Assembly: GCA_002101905.1 (NCBI GenBank)
Contig: LQPU01000062.1
Span: 62,001 to 126,000, forward strand
Origin: Mycobacterium shimoidei
GTDB lineage: Bacteria > Actinomycetota > Actinomycetes > Mycobacteriales > Mycobacteriaceae
Reading direction: 5' to 3'
DNA length: 64,000 nucleotides
Shown: positions 15,745 to 24,213 of the stretch, piece after piece
How positions within the stretch are numbered: position 1 is the stretch's first letter
How the letters are laid out: each line of letters starts with the position of its first letter
Position numbers and translations under genes: made by a program
The notes under the pieces: model-generated
What the model was told of the DNA's origin: nothing
What the model saw: the letters and a program-made list of their open reading frames with translations, nothing else
Databases searched by the model: none

Positions 15745-16995
15745 ATGAGCACACCGATCATCGACGAGGCCGCGAAGGTATTCGCCGACCCCACCGCCTA
15801 CGCTGACGAGCCGCGGCTGCAGGAGGCGCTCACCCACTTACGCGCTCACGCGCCGGTGTCGCTGGTGGACTGCCCGCCGTACCGACCGTTCTGGGCGATC
15901 ACCAAGCACGCCGACATCATGGATATCGAGCGCGACAACACTCTGTGGATCAACGAGCCCCGTCCACTGCTGGCAACCGCGGAGCAAGACGATTTCGCCC
16001 AAGAGCAACTGAAAGCCGGGATGGGCCTGCGCACCTTGATCCACATGGACGACCCGCAACATCGGGTGGTGCGCGCGATCGGAGCGGACTGGTTTCGCCC
16101 CAAAGCCATGCGCGCACTCAAGCGCCGCGTCGACGAACTGGCGAAGATCCACGTCGACAAGATGATGGAGGCCGGCCCCGAATGCGACTTCGTGCAAGAG
16201 GTCGCGGTCAACTACCCGCTGTACGTGATCATGTCGCTGCTGGGCCTGCCGGAATCCGACTTTCCGCGGATGCTTCGGCTCACCCAGGAGCTGTTCGGCG
16301 GCGACGACGAGGAATTCAGGCGCGGCAATACTCCCGAAGAGCAACTGCAGATCCTGCTTGACTTCTTCGACTACTTCAACGCGCTCACCGCGTCACGGCG
16401 CGAGCACCCGACCGAAGATTTGGCATCGGCGATCGCCAACGCCCGCGTGGACGGCGAGCCGCTGTCGGACATCGACACCGCGTCTTACTACGTCATCATC
16501 GCCACCGCCGGGCACGACACCACCAGCGCCACGATCGCCGGGGGGTTGCAGGCGCTGATCGAAAACCCCGATCAGCGAGAACGGTTGCGCGACAACCTGG
16601 ATCTGATGCCGTTGGCCACCGAGGAGATGATCCGGTGGGTCACCCCGGTCAAAGAGTTCATGCGCACCGCCACCGCAGACACCAGCGTGCGCGGGGTTCC
16701 GATCGCCAAAGGTGAGTCGGTGTATTTGTCCTATGTGTCGGCGAACCGCGACGAGGAGGTGTTCGATGACCCCTTCCGCTTCGACGTCGGCAGAGATCCC
16801 AACAAGCACTTGTCGTTTAGCTACGGCGTGCATTTCTGTCTGGGCGCCGCGCTGGCGCGCATGGAGGTGAACAGCTTCTTCACCGAACTACTGCCGCGGC
16901 TGGAATCCATTGAGCTCAACGCCGAGCCAGAGCTCATCTCGACCGTGTTCGTCGGCGGACTCAAACACCTGCCGATTCGCTATCGGCTTCGCTGA
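15745..16995 (+). CDS. Cytochrome P450 monooxygenase
   Basis: The 416-residue soluble, bacterial-type P450 uses electrons from a ferredoxin partner to hydroxylate lipophilic substrates. The I-helix oxygen-binding motif AGHDTT is at 255-260, the K-helix ExxR at E294-R297, and the heme ligand C365 is in FSYGVHFCLGAAL. A GAGGAGGG ribosome binding site precedes the ATG at 15745. No ferredoxin gene is adjacent; the flavoprotein at 27.6-28.8 kb could supply reductase activity but this is inference. The last 35 bases overlap the convergent TetR gene. I cannot assign a CYP family number. Confidence 0.95.
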   Translation: MSTPIIDEAAKVFADPTAYADEPRLQEALTHLRAHAPVSLVDCPPYRPFWAITKHADIMDIERDNTLWINEPRPLLATAEQDDFAQEQLKAGMGLRTLIHMDDPQHRVVRAIGADWFRPKAMRALKRRVDELAKIHVDKMMEAGPECDFVQEVAVNYPLYVIMSLLGLPESDFPRMLRLTQELFGGDDEEFRRGNTPEEQLQILLDFFDYFNALTASRREHPTEDLASAIANARVDGEPLSDIDTASYYVIIATAGHDTTSATIAGGLQALIENPDQRERLRDNLDLMPLATEEMIRWVTPVKEFMRTATADTSVRGVPIAKGESVYLSYVSANRDEEVFDDPFRFDVGRDPNKHLSFSYGVHFCLGAALARMEVNSFFTELLPRLESIELNAEPELISTVFVGGLKHLPIRYRLR

Positions 16996-17626
16996 GCGCC
17001 GCGTTCTGCGTGCGCTGCACATACAGGAAGCCGTCCACCGCGGCGCGGGCGCATTCCCGGTAGTCGAAATCGGGCAACGTGCTCAGTCGGCCCACGACCA
17101 TCGGGCCGATCAGCAAGGCGATGGCCAGTGAGCGGTCGATCTCGCCCAGCTCGGCTGCCTCCGGGCTGTCGAAGATGGCGTCGAACGGTGCAGCGTACTG
17201 CTGGGCGATGCGCTCGCGCAGGGTGCTGATCGCCGGGCTGTCGGCCGTGGGACGGCGCGCGTCTGGCAACTGCTCCAGGTCGCGCCCCAGCGCAAGCCAT
17301 GACATCGCGCTGAGCATCCCGGCGCCCTCGGCAATCGATCGCCCTTGGTCCTCCACCACCGCGATGAGTCGATCCCGCAGGGACCCCTCTTGCGAGGGCA
17401 TCGGCGCCGGCGGTATGAGGCTGTTGAAAGCCGCTGCCAGCAAATCGTTTCCGCTTGGGAAGTGACGATACAGGGTAGCCCTCGCTACGTTGGCAGCACG
17501 CGTGACGGCATCGACCGTCACTGCGCTCGGACCCCCGGAACGCAGCAGCGCGGTGGCAGCCTCGAGCAGGCGGGCCCGCGACCGCGCGGGCCGGGGATCG
17601 GTGCTGCCGCCGGTGATCTGTACCAC
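16961..17626 (-). CDS. TetR-family repressor of the adjacent exporter
   Basis: The 221-residue regulator has its HTH at about residues 33-60 (VTVDAVTRAANVARATLYRHF). The C-terminal ligand domain has no assigned ligand. It is divergent from an MFS exporter with two matching operator-like sites between them, which strongly suggests autoregulation and control of the exporter. An AGGAGG sequence abuts the GTG start with no spacer, so the real start may be slightly downstream or the transcript leaderless. Its 3' end overlaps the P450 gene by 35 bases in antisense. Confidence 0.88.
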   Translation of the reverse strand: MVQITGGSTDPRPARSRARLLEAATALLRSGGPSAVTVDAVTRAANVARATLYRHFPSGNDLLAAAFNSLIPPAPMPSQEGSLRDRLIAVVEDQGRSIAEGAGMLSAMSWLALGRDLEQLPDARRPTADSPAISTLRERIAQQYAAPFDAIFDSPEAAELGEIDRSLAIALLIGPMVVGRLSTLPDFDYRECARAAVDGFLYVQRTQNAALSEADSESAGV

Positions 17627-17642
17627 CTCCTGTTTAAGAACA

Positions 17643-17675
17643 AGACTATCCGTCTATGTACGAGACTGTTAGTCT
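17643..17675. promoter_or_regulatory. Two tandem TetR operator sites
   Basis: AGACTATCCGTCT (17643-17655) and AGACTGTTAGTCT (17663-17675) both fit AGAC-N5-GTCT. Their centres are 20 bases apart, about two helical turns, so two dimers would sit on the same face. The second site extends to GAGACT/AGTCTC. They lie in the 85-base spacer between the divergent TetR and MFS genes. Confidence 0.7.
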
Positions 17676-17711
17676 CAAAAATCTCCTCCGCCGCGAAAGG
17701 ACACCACCGCC

Positions 17712-19376
17712 GTGGTCGATATTGGCACGCAATCCAACGAGCGTAGCGATGCGGCGCCGGCGCTCGGCTCTCAGCGCGCGCGAATCTGGACAGTGGTCGT
17801 GGCCTGCATGGGCGTGTCGCTGGTGATCTCGTCGATGGTCGCGTTCAACACCGCGCTGGGCGATATCGCGATCGCGACCTCGGCGACGCAGTCGCAACTG
17901 ACGTGGGTGGTGGATGGTTACACCGTTGTTTTGGCGTGCCTGCTGTTGCCGGCCGGGGCTATCGGTGATCGTTACGGTCGGCGCGGCGCGTTGCTCTTCG
18001 GGCTGGCAACGTTCGCGATCGCCTCAGCAGTGGGTGCAGTCGTCAGCGGTCCCTGGCAGATCATCGTCACCCGGGGCGTCGCCGGCGCCGGCGCGGCCTT
18101 CATCATGCCCGCCACCCTGTCGCTGCTGACCGCCGCTTACCGCAACGACGAACGCATGAAGGCGGTGGGCATTTGGGCGGGCGTCGCGGGATGTGGCGGG
18201 GTCATCGGAATGCTCGGATCCGGCACGCTGCTGCACTTCTGGCCCTGGCAATCCATTTTCTGGGCGTTCGCCGGCGGCGCAACACTGCTCTTCGTGCTGG
18301 CGTGCACGGTGTCGTCCTCACGCGACGAACGGGCCATTCCACTTGATTGGCCGGGTGCCGTGCTGATCGGGGGCGCTGTGGCGGTTTTCGTCTTCGGTGT
18401 CGTCGAGGCACCGGAGCGCGGATGGACCGATCCCCTCGTCTACACGACGCTGGGGGCCGGGACGCTGCTGGCGGTGGGCTTCGGAGTTGTCGAGGTGAAA
18501 AGGCGGTATCCCCTGCTCGACGTTCGGTTGTTCGGCAGACCGGACTTCGCGACCGGCGCGGCGACGATTACGACGTTTTTTATTGCGATGTTCGGGTTCT
18601 TCTTCGTCATGATGCAGTTCATGCAGCTGGTGATGGGCTACAGCCCGATGCAGACCGCCTTGGCCTTCAGTCCGTTGATGGTGCCGATGCTGACGCTTTC
18701 GCTGTTGTCCCAGTGGTATTTGCCGCGATTGGGTTTGCGGTTGGTGACGTTCACCGGTCTGCTGCTCATATCGGCCGGCTTTGTGTGGCTACGTGTGCTC
18801 GAAGTCGATTCGCCGTACTGGGACATGATGTGGCCGTTGCTGGTGGTGAGTACCGGAATCGGATTCTGCACCGCTCCGAGCACTTCGGCGATCATGGCCG
18901 CGGTACCCGACGAAAAACAGGGTGTTGCCTCAGCGGTCAACGACACTACCCGCGAAGTGGGCGCCGCTCTGGGCATCGCGCTGGCCGGATCGATACTGGC
19001 TGCCCGGTACGGCCAGGTGCTCGGAGGGCAGTTGGCCGATTTCCCCGAGCCGATACGTGGACCGGCGTCGAACTCACTGGCCCAGGCCCTCAACATTGCC
19101 AAACACCTTGGGCCGCAGGGCACTCAGCTCGCCGACATCAGCCGGGCCGCGTTCCTGCAGGCCATGGAATCCTCGGTCTTGGTCCTGGCGATCATCATCG
19201 CCGTCGCGGCCGCGCTTATCGGCGCCTGGGCCCCGGGGCCGGACGGCCGGCAATTGCGCTGGGTGCGCCAGTTCAGGTCTCGGCGGCGTAACTCAGTCGA
19301 CGAACTCTGCCGCACGGTGGCCGAGCATGACGATCGTGGCGTGCGGTCCGCGGCTGGTGATCACCGGGAGTATTGA
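17712..19376 (+). CDS. MFS exporter, DHA2 (14-TM) drug:proton antiporter
   Basis: The 554-residue inner-membrane protein of the EmrB/QacA type exports lipophilic compounds by proton antiport. The first half has WVVDGYTVVLACLLLPAGAI, GDRYGRRGALLFG (motif A) and the antiporter motif C-like GGVIGMLGSG. About 14 hydrophobic segments can be counted. A GTG start follows GAAAGGA by 11 bases. The last ~28 residues (from VDELCRTV) are read opposite the mftG C-terminus and are probably an unconserved tail created by the 84-base convergent overlap. Confidence 0.9.
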   Translation: MVDIGTQSNERSDAAPALGSQRARIWTVVVACMGVSLVISSMVAFNTALGDIAIATSATQSQLTWVVDGYTVVLACLLLPAGAIGDRYGRRGALLFGLATFAIASAVGAVVSGPWQIIVTRGVAGAGAAFIMPATLSLLTAAYRNDERMKAVGIWAGVAGCGGVIGMLGSGTLLHFWPWQSIFWAFAGGATLLFVLACTVSSSRDERAIPLDWPGAVLIGGAVAVFVFGVVEAPERGWTDPLVYTTLGAGTLLAVGFGVVEVKRRYPLLDVRLFGRPDFATGAATITTFFIAMFGFFFVMMQFMQLVMGYSPMQTALAFSPLMVPMLTLSLLSQWYLPRLGLRLVTFTGLLLISAGFVWLRVLEVDSPYWDMMWPLLVVSTGIGFCTAPSTSAIMAAVPDEKQGVASAVNDTTREVGAALGIALAGSILAARYGQVLGGQLADFPEPIRGPASNSLAQALNIAKHLGPQGTQLADISRAAFLQAMESSVLVLAIIIAVAAALIGAWAPGPDGRQLRWVRQFRSRRRNSVDELCRTVAEHDDRGVRSAAGDHREY

Positions 19377-20732
19377 GCCGTCGATCACCCACAGTCCGTC
19401 GATACCGAGGACCCGGCAGCGGTGATCGACCACGGCGTGCGGATCGTCTTCGGCGCCCATCGGCGCGCTGCCGCACAGGTGCTGCGATGTCGACCATGCC
19501 GGCTCACCGACTTCCGTTGCAGTGCTGGCTAATTGGCGAGCAAGGTCGCTACCTCGCTGCAGGGCGGCGATGTCCGCCGGTTCGCTGTCGTAGTGGTGCT
19601 CGATCCGCGGCTGTACCAGCGGGTCGGCGGACACCAGCGTGATGCGCCCTCGTGCTCGTGGCCGCATGAGCGCCACACCGATGTGCGGCCAGTCCGGATG
19701 TCCGGGGCTGCCGTCCCCGACCATCGCCACGAAACCCCCGGTGTAGGGCCGTATCTCGATGTCCTCAGGCGCGGCGAGCACGACCTCCAGGACGGGCCGG
19801 CCGGGGGCAACCGCCCAGTTCGTCGGCACCACCCATTCGGGGTGGTCGCTGCACGCCTCACCAACCGGCAACGGGCTCACCACGTCCAGCCCGACCGCGC
19901 GCAACATGGCCTCGTTGCCGACACCCGACAGCATCAGCAGATGCGCTGATTCGATTGCACCGGCGCACAGTACGATTCGATCGGCCGTCACGGTCGTCAA
20001 ACCGCCCGGGCCGATCGCGTCGACCCCGACGGCGCGGTTGCCCGAGAACCGCAGCCGCACCACCCGCGTCCGTGTCAGCAGGGTCAGGTTGGGTCGCGTC
20101 AGCGCCGGCATCAGAAACGCGGCGCCCGGGCCGGTGCGCACCCCGTCGACGATGTTGAGCGGCACCGCGCCCACGCCCACCGGCGGCAGGGCCTCGACAT
20201 CGTTGAGGTCATCGATCCACGCAAAGCCGGTTGCCTGCGCAGCGGACACGAAAGCAGCTGTACTGCCGACGATTTCGCTGGTGCGCTGAACCGGTATCGG
20301 ACCACTGTCACCGTGGGCCGGCCCGGTGAAATCCAGATCGGTTTCGATCGCGCGGAAATGGTCGGCGACGTCAGACCATGTCCACCCGGGCAGACCGTAT
20401 CCGTCGAAGTCGCGGGCCAGGGCGCGGCAGAAGTAGCCGCCGTTGACCGCACCGGAACCGCCGACGGTGGCACCGCGCATGATCGGCATCTCACGCACCG
20501 GATGCTCGGTGAGCTCTGTCCGGTAGCGCAGCACCAGCGGGCTGGCCTCGCCGATGGGCAGCTGCCGACCGTTGGCGGTCTGTGCCAACAATCCGGGGTC
20601 GGCGAGTCCCGGGCCGGCTTCCAAGACCACCACCGCACAGCTGGGATCCGCGGAAAGCCGTTCGGCCACAACGCAGCCCGCGCTACCCGCACCGATGATC
20701 AGGACATCGCTGTGGAAGGCGGCGGCGGTCAA
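19293..20732 (-). CDS. mftG: Mycofactocin-associated GMC oxidoreductase
   Basis: The 479-residue FAD enzyme of the glucose-methanol-choline family shows the nucleotide-binding GAGSAG (14-19), GGSGAVNGGYFCRA with the second GMC signature region, and the C-terminal HLCGSAPMG and SRGPHATIVMLG carrying the catalytic His residues. In mycobacteria MftG is required to reoxidise reduced mycofactocin, linking it to respiration. A TTG start at 20732 lies 7 bases after mftF. It corresponds to M. tuberculosis Rv0697. The 3' end overlaps the MFS exporter gene in antisense. Confidence 0.93.
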   Translation of the reverse strand: MTAAAFHSDVLIIGAGSAGCVVAERLSADPSCAVVVLEAGPGLADPGLLAQTANGRQLPIGEASPLVLRYRTELTEHPVREMPIMRGATVGGSGAVNGGYFCRALARDFDGYGLPGWTWSDVADHFRAIETDLDFTGPAHGDSGPIPVQRTSEIVGSTAAFVSAAQATGFAWIDDLNDVEALPPVGVGAVPLNIVDGVRTGPGAAFLMPALTRPNLTLLTRTRVVRLRFSGNRAVGVDAIGPGGLTTVTADRIVLCAGAIESAHLLMLSGVGNEAMLRAVGLDVVSPLPVGEACSDHPEWVVPTNWAVAPGRPVLEVVLAAPEDIEIRPYTGGFVAMVGDGSPGHPDWPHIGVALMRPRARGRITLVSADPLVQPRIEHHYDSEPADIAALQRGSDLARQLASTATEVGEPAWSTSQHLCGSAPMGAEDDPHAVVDHRCRVLGIDGLWVIDGSILPVITSRGPHATIVMLGHRAAEFVD

Positions 20733-20739
20733 CGGGCAG

Positions 20740-22152
20740 TTAGACCCGGATCTGCGGCTTGAGCGGCTTGATGTTGCGTTGCCGCACCACTCCGTACCAC
20801 AACCCGATTCCGTAGGCTAGGTCGTCGACACGTTTGAGCAGCAGATAGCTCAGCAGCCCGATCGGTCTCTCCTCGTCGTCGGTGGCGCCTCGGCGACGAT
20901 ACCAATCGACCACTCCGTCGACGACAGCGGCGATCAGCACCGTGCGTCGACAGTGCCGCGACACGACCGCGGCAAGCAGTGCCACCGGCCAGTAGTGCCG
21001 GCAGATTGCCGACGCCAGCTGCAGCGCCGCCGACGAGAGTCCGCGGGTAGCAACCGTCAGGACATCCCATACCTGGGTGTCAGGGCCTTCCATCGTTTTG
21101 GCGATTCGCCGTCCTGTTACCGCGGCGACAATCAGCGAGGTGAAATAACCCAACCCCGAACCGATCGCCATCAGGATCCAGGCGGCCAGCGCCCAACCGG
21201 AAATCACCAGTGGCGCGGTCTTATCCGGATGACGGTCCGACAACGGCGCTGCCGAACCGCCGTAGAACGCTTTGCGGGCCAGCCAATCGCGCAAATCGGT
21301 GCGGTGATCGTGACCCACCAATGCGATCGGCTCGTAACGCAACCGCGCACCGGCTTCCACCAGCCGCCAGCAAAGATCGACGTCTTCGCCGGAGCGCAGA
21401 TTCTCATCGAAGCCACCGACGTCGATCAGCGTCGACCGACGACAGATAATCGCCGCGCTCGGAACGTAGGCCACGTGCGTGTAGGGGATGACGGGCGCCT
21501 CGTGCTGGCCGAGATCCAGCGACGAGCGCACCGCCTCGTACCGGGCCACCAAGTGATCGCTTTGCGCCAGCCCGACGATGCGCGGGGCGACCAACGCGAC
21601 GGTGGGGTCGCAGAAATGACCGAGCAGTGCTTCCAGCCAGCCGCGGCGCGGAACCACGTCGGAGTCCAGAAACGCGACGAAGTCGGTCGTGCACCTGGCC
21701 AGCCCGGTGTTGCGTGCCGCCGCAGGACCGCGGCTCACCGGGTGTCGCAGCACCTGAACGTCACAGTGTGCGTCGGCGAAGTCTTCCTCCACGATGGGTG
21801 ACGACGAACCGTCGTCGACGACGACGACACGCAGGCCGCGCAGCGACGCCACCAGCCGTCGTACTCCAGAAGTGTTGTTGCGCACCGGAATTACTACGGT
21901 CACGTCACGGTGCGACGGCCCGCCCGCGGGTCGCGGATGCGCCACCGTCGCATCGAGCAAGGTGCGCGCCAGCTCCGCGCTGACCGCATCCTGCACTTTG
22001 AGCCGGCCGTCGGTCAGCATGTTCTGCGCGGCCGGCGCCAGGCGCAGCAGCCGGGTAGGCGAGCCGCCCAGCAGGGTGGACCCGTGGCCGAGCACCCGCA
22101 CACGGCGGTCGACCTGGACAGCGAATCCGTCCGGCAACCGTGCCTGGGTCAT
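20740..22152 (-). CDS. mftF: Mycofactocin glycosyltransferase
   Basis: The 470-residue family 2 glycosyltransferase is known to add beta-1,4-glucose units to premycofactocin. Residues 85-110 begin the GT-A fold (VTVVIPVRNN, VVVVDDGSSS), the DxD-like FLDSDVVPRRGW binds nucleotide sugar, and SGEDVDLCWRLVEAG is the acceptor/catalytic region. Hydrophobic segments after residue 310 suggest membrane attachment. The N-terminal ~80 residues are the MftF-specific part. The ATG overlaps the mftE stop (ATGA). Confidence 0.95.
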   Translation of the reverse strand: MTQARLPDGFAVQVDRRVRVLGHGSTLLGGSPTRLLRLAPAAQNMLTDGRLKVQDAVSAELARTLLDATVAHPRPAGGPSHRDVTVVIPVRNNTSGVRRLVASLRGLRVVVVDDGSSSPIVEEDFADAHCDVQVLRHPVSRGPAAARNTGLARCTTDFVAFLDSDVVPRRGWLEALLGHFCDPTVALVAPRIVGLAQSDHLVARYEAVRSSLDLGQHEAPVIPYTHVAYVPSAAIICRRSTLIDVGGFDENLRSGEDVDLCWRLVEAGARLRYEPIALVGHDHRTDLRDWLARKAFYGGSAAPLSDRHPDKTAPLVISGWALAAWILMAIGSGLGYFTSLIVAAVTGRRIAKTMEGPDTQVWDVLTVATRGLSSAALQLASAICRHYWPVALLAAVVSRHCRRTVLIAAVVDGVVDWYRRRGATDDEERPIGLLSYLLLKRVDDLAYGIGLWYGVVRQRNIKPLKPQIRV

Positions 22153-22895
22153 GTCAACATTCCGTCCGGGCCGGGTACCCAGCGTGCGACCCGGCGCACA
22201 CAGCCGTCGACCATTTCAGTGAAGATCCGCTTCCCCTCGTCCGCGGTCGCCGTCGTCGGATCGCCCAACACGCCCACCTCGCTGACTGCCGCGACTCCGC
22301 CACGCCGCATCGACGGCAGCAGTTCGGCTAACGGGGCGCTGTTGCCCGCGCACCACTGTCCGGTCTGCACATCGGTCGGCGAAATATACAGCAACACTGA
22401 CGTTTCGGTGTGACCGGCGTGCGCATCGGCCCCGCTCACCGTGCAGGCACACCAGGCCGCGTCACGTCCTTCGGACCGCAGCAGCCGCACCGCGCGGTTC
22501 AGTGCCGCAGCGTTGCCGCCGTGGCCGTTGACAAAGAGCAACCGCCGCGCCCAGCAGCTGGCCGACCGGCCGAACTCGATCAGCATGGTGGCCAGCGCCT
22601 CGGTGCCGATCGAGATTGTGCCGGGGAAGCTCTGATGCTCGCCGCTGTCGCCGTAGCCGATGGCCGGGGCGCTCGACCAATGCAGACCCGTCGAGAGCTC
22701 GCCAAGACGGGTGACAGCCGCGCCGGCGACGGCGGTCGCAATCCGGGTGTCGGTGTCCAGCGGCAGGTGCGGACCGTGCTGTTCGGTGGATCCGACCGGG
22801 ATGATCAGGGCCTGCGGCGTGCCTCGGAGCTGGCTCGATGTCGAGCTGCCGAGTTCGCCGAGGACGGCCACTTGCCGATGGTAGGACGAATTCAC
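22149..22895 (-). CDS. mftE: Mycofactocin precursor peptidase (creatininase family)
   Basis: The 248-residue metallopeptidase releases the modified C-terminal Val-Tyr dipeptide unit from MftA. Metal-binding motifs of the creatininase fold are visible: GSTEQHGPHLPLDTDTR, NGHGGN and HAGHTETS. The GTG at 22895 gives the start VNSSYHRQV, aligned with the known mycobacterial start MNSSYHR; an ATG at 22961 would add 22 unconserved residues. Neither has a strong ribosome binding site. A 122-base spacer separates it from mftD, the longest inside the cluster. Confidence 0.94.
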   Translation of the reverse strand: MNSSYHRQVAVLGELGSSTSSQLRGTPQALIIPVGSTEQHGPHLPLDTDTRIATAVAGAAVTRLGELSTGLHWSSAPAIGYGDSGEHQSFPGTISIGTEALATMLIEFGRSASCWARRLLFVNGHGGNAAALNRAVRLLRSEGRDAAWCACTVSGADAHAGHTETSVLLYISPTDVQTGQWCAGNSAPLAELLPSMRRGGVAAVSEVGVLGDPTTATADEGKRIFTEMVDGCVRRVARWVPGPDGMLT

Positions 22896-23017
22896 CTGGC
22901 GTGCAGCGGTTGTTGATTCCTGACGGATAAATTTTTTATTGGCTGCCACTGGTCTGCTCATGATCGGTCACCACAGCCACGCCTGCCCCGCGAGTATCAC
23001 GATCCCGGTCGACTCCG

Positions 23018-24211
23018 TCACCGGTGGTCCGCGGCGGGCACCCCCAGCGCACGGACAAACTCCGGGGGCACCACGAGGTCGTCGCGGCCGAGGTCGCGGA
23101 CGGCGGCGTGGCCGAGGCCCATCAGCGCGCTGTCGATTCCGCTGCGCATGATGTCGAGCACGTTTTCCACGCCCGCTTGTCCGGCGGCGGCCAGACCCCA
23201 CAGGTAGGCCCGGCCGATCATGACCGCTCGCGCGCCCAGCGCCATTGCCTTGACGACGTCGCTGCCGCGGCGGATCCCACCGTCGAGCAACACCTCGACC
23301 TGGTCGCCGACCGCATCCGCCACGGCCGGCAAAGCCCGGATTGTCGCCGGAGTTCCGTCGAGGTTGTTGCCACCGTGATTAGACACCGAGATCGCCGAAA
23401 CACCCGCGTCGACGGCTCTTTTGGCGTCGTCGACCCGCATCACGCCCTTGAGCATGAACGGGCCGCCCCACAGCTCGCGCAGCCACGCGATGTCTTCCCA
23501 CGTCGGCGGCGGCGTCGTCATCCATTCCCCGTAGGCGCTGAAGAACGGCGGACCGGGCTCCCCCTTGCGGGCTTGGTTGGGCACCCGCAGGTTCGGCGGC
23601 CGCAGCGTCTTGGCGTACTTCCACAGCCAGCCCGGCCGGGTGATCGCCTGCGGCGAGAGCCGCAGAATCGTGCCGAGGTTCATCTGCTCGGGGATCTTCG
23701 GGCTTCCCCAGTCTCGCCCGTGCGAGAACGTCCAGTCCGTCGTCACGATCAGGCCGACGGCGCCGGCGGCGCGGGCCCGCTCGACGCGCTCGGCGATCGC
23801 GTCGCGCCCACCCAGCCAGTACACCTGGAAGAACAGTTTGGGGTTGGCGGCGATGACCTCTTCGATCGGCTTGCTGGCGAACGAGGACAGCCCCATGGCG
23901 GTGCCGCGTGCGGCGGCGGCTCGGGCAACGGCCACCTCGCCGTCCGGGTCGACCGCCTGCACACCAGTCGGCGAGATGATCACCGGAAGCGAAATGTCTT
24001 GCCCCATTACGGTCGTCGAGAGATCACGCTTCTCGACGGCGCCGACCACATGAGGCGCGAAGCCCAGCTCGCTGAACGCTTCCACGTTGTCGGCGGCGGT
24101 GACGCCCCTTTCGCTGGCGGCGATCAAGGCGGCATAAACCGACTTGGGCAGGCGCCGCTGGGCGCGCCGCTGCGCGATCGCGACCGTCTCGAACCAGGTG
24201 TCCCGTGCCAC
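23018..24211 (-). CDS. mftD: Mycofactocin synthesis FMN oxidase, LldD-like
   Basis: The 397-residue FMN-dependent enzyme of the alpha-hydroxy-acid oxidase family oxidatively deaminates the AHDP intermediate to premycofactocin. VDPDGEVAVARAAAARGTAM, the FMN-binding LIVTTDW, GGPFMLKGVMRVDDA and the active-site His in SVSNHGGNNLDGTPA are present, followed by LLDGGIRRGSDVVKAMALG. The GTG at 24211, two bases after the mftC stop, gives the expected length (M. tuberculosis about 396). Confidence 0.96.
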   Translation of the reverse strand: MARDTWFETVAIAQRRAQRRLPKSVYAALIAASERGVTAADNVEAFSELGFAPHVVGAVEKRDLSTTVMGQDISLPVIISPTGVQAVDPDGEVAVARAAAARGTAMGLSSFASKPIEEVIAANPKLFFQVYWLGGRDAIAERVERARAAGAVGLIVTTDWTFSHGRDWGSPKIPEQMNLGTILRLSPQAITRPGWLWKYAKTLRPPNLRVPNQARKGEPGPPFFSAYGEWMTTPPPTWEDIAWLRELWGGPFMLKGVMRVDDAKRAVDAGVSAISVSNHGGNNLDGTPATIRALPAVADAVGDQVEVLLDGGIRRGSDVVKAMALGARAVMIGRAYLWGLAAAGQAGVENVLDIMRSGIDSALMGLGHAAVRDLGRDDLVVPPEFVRALGVPAADHR

Positions 24212-24213
24212 CG

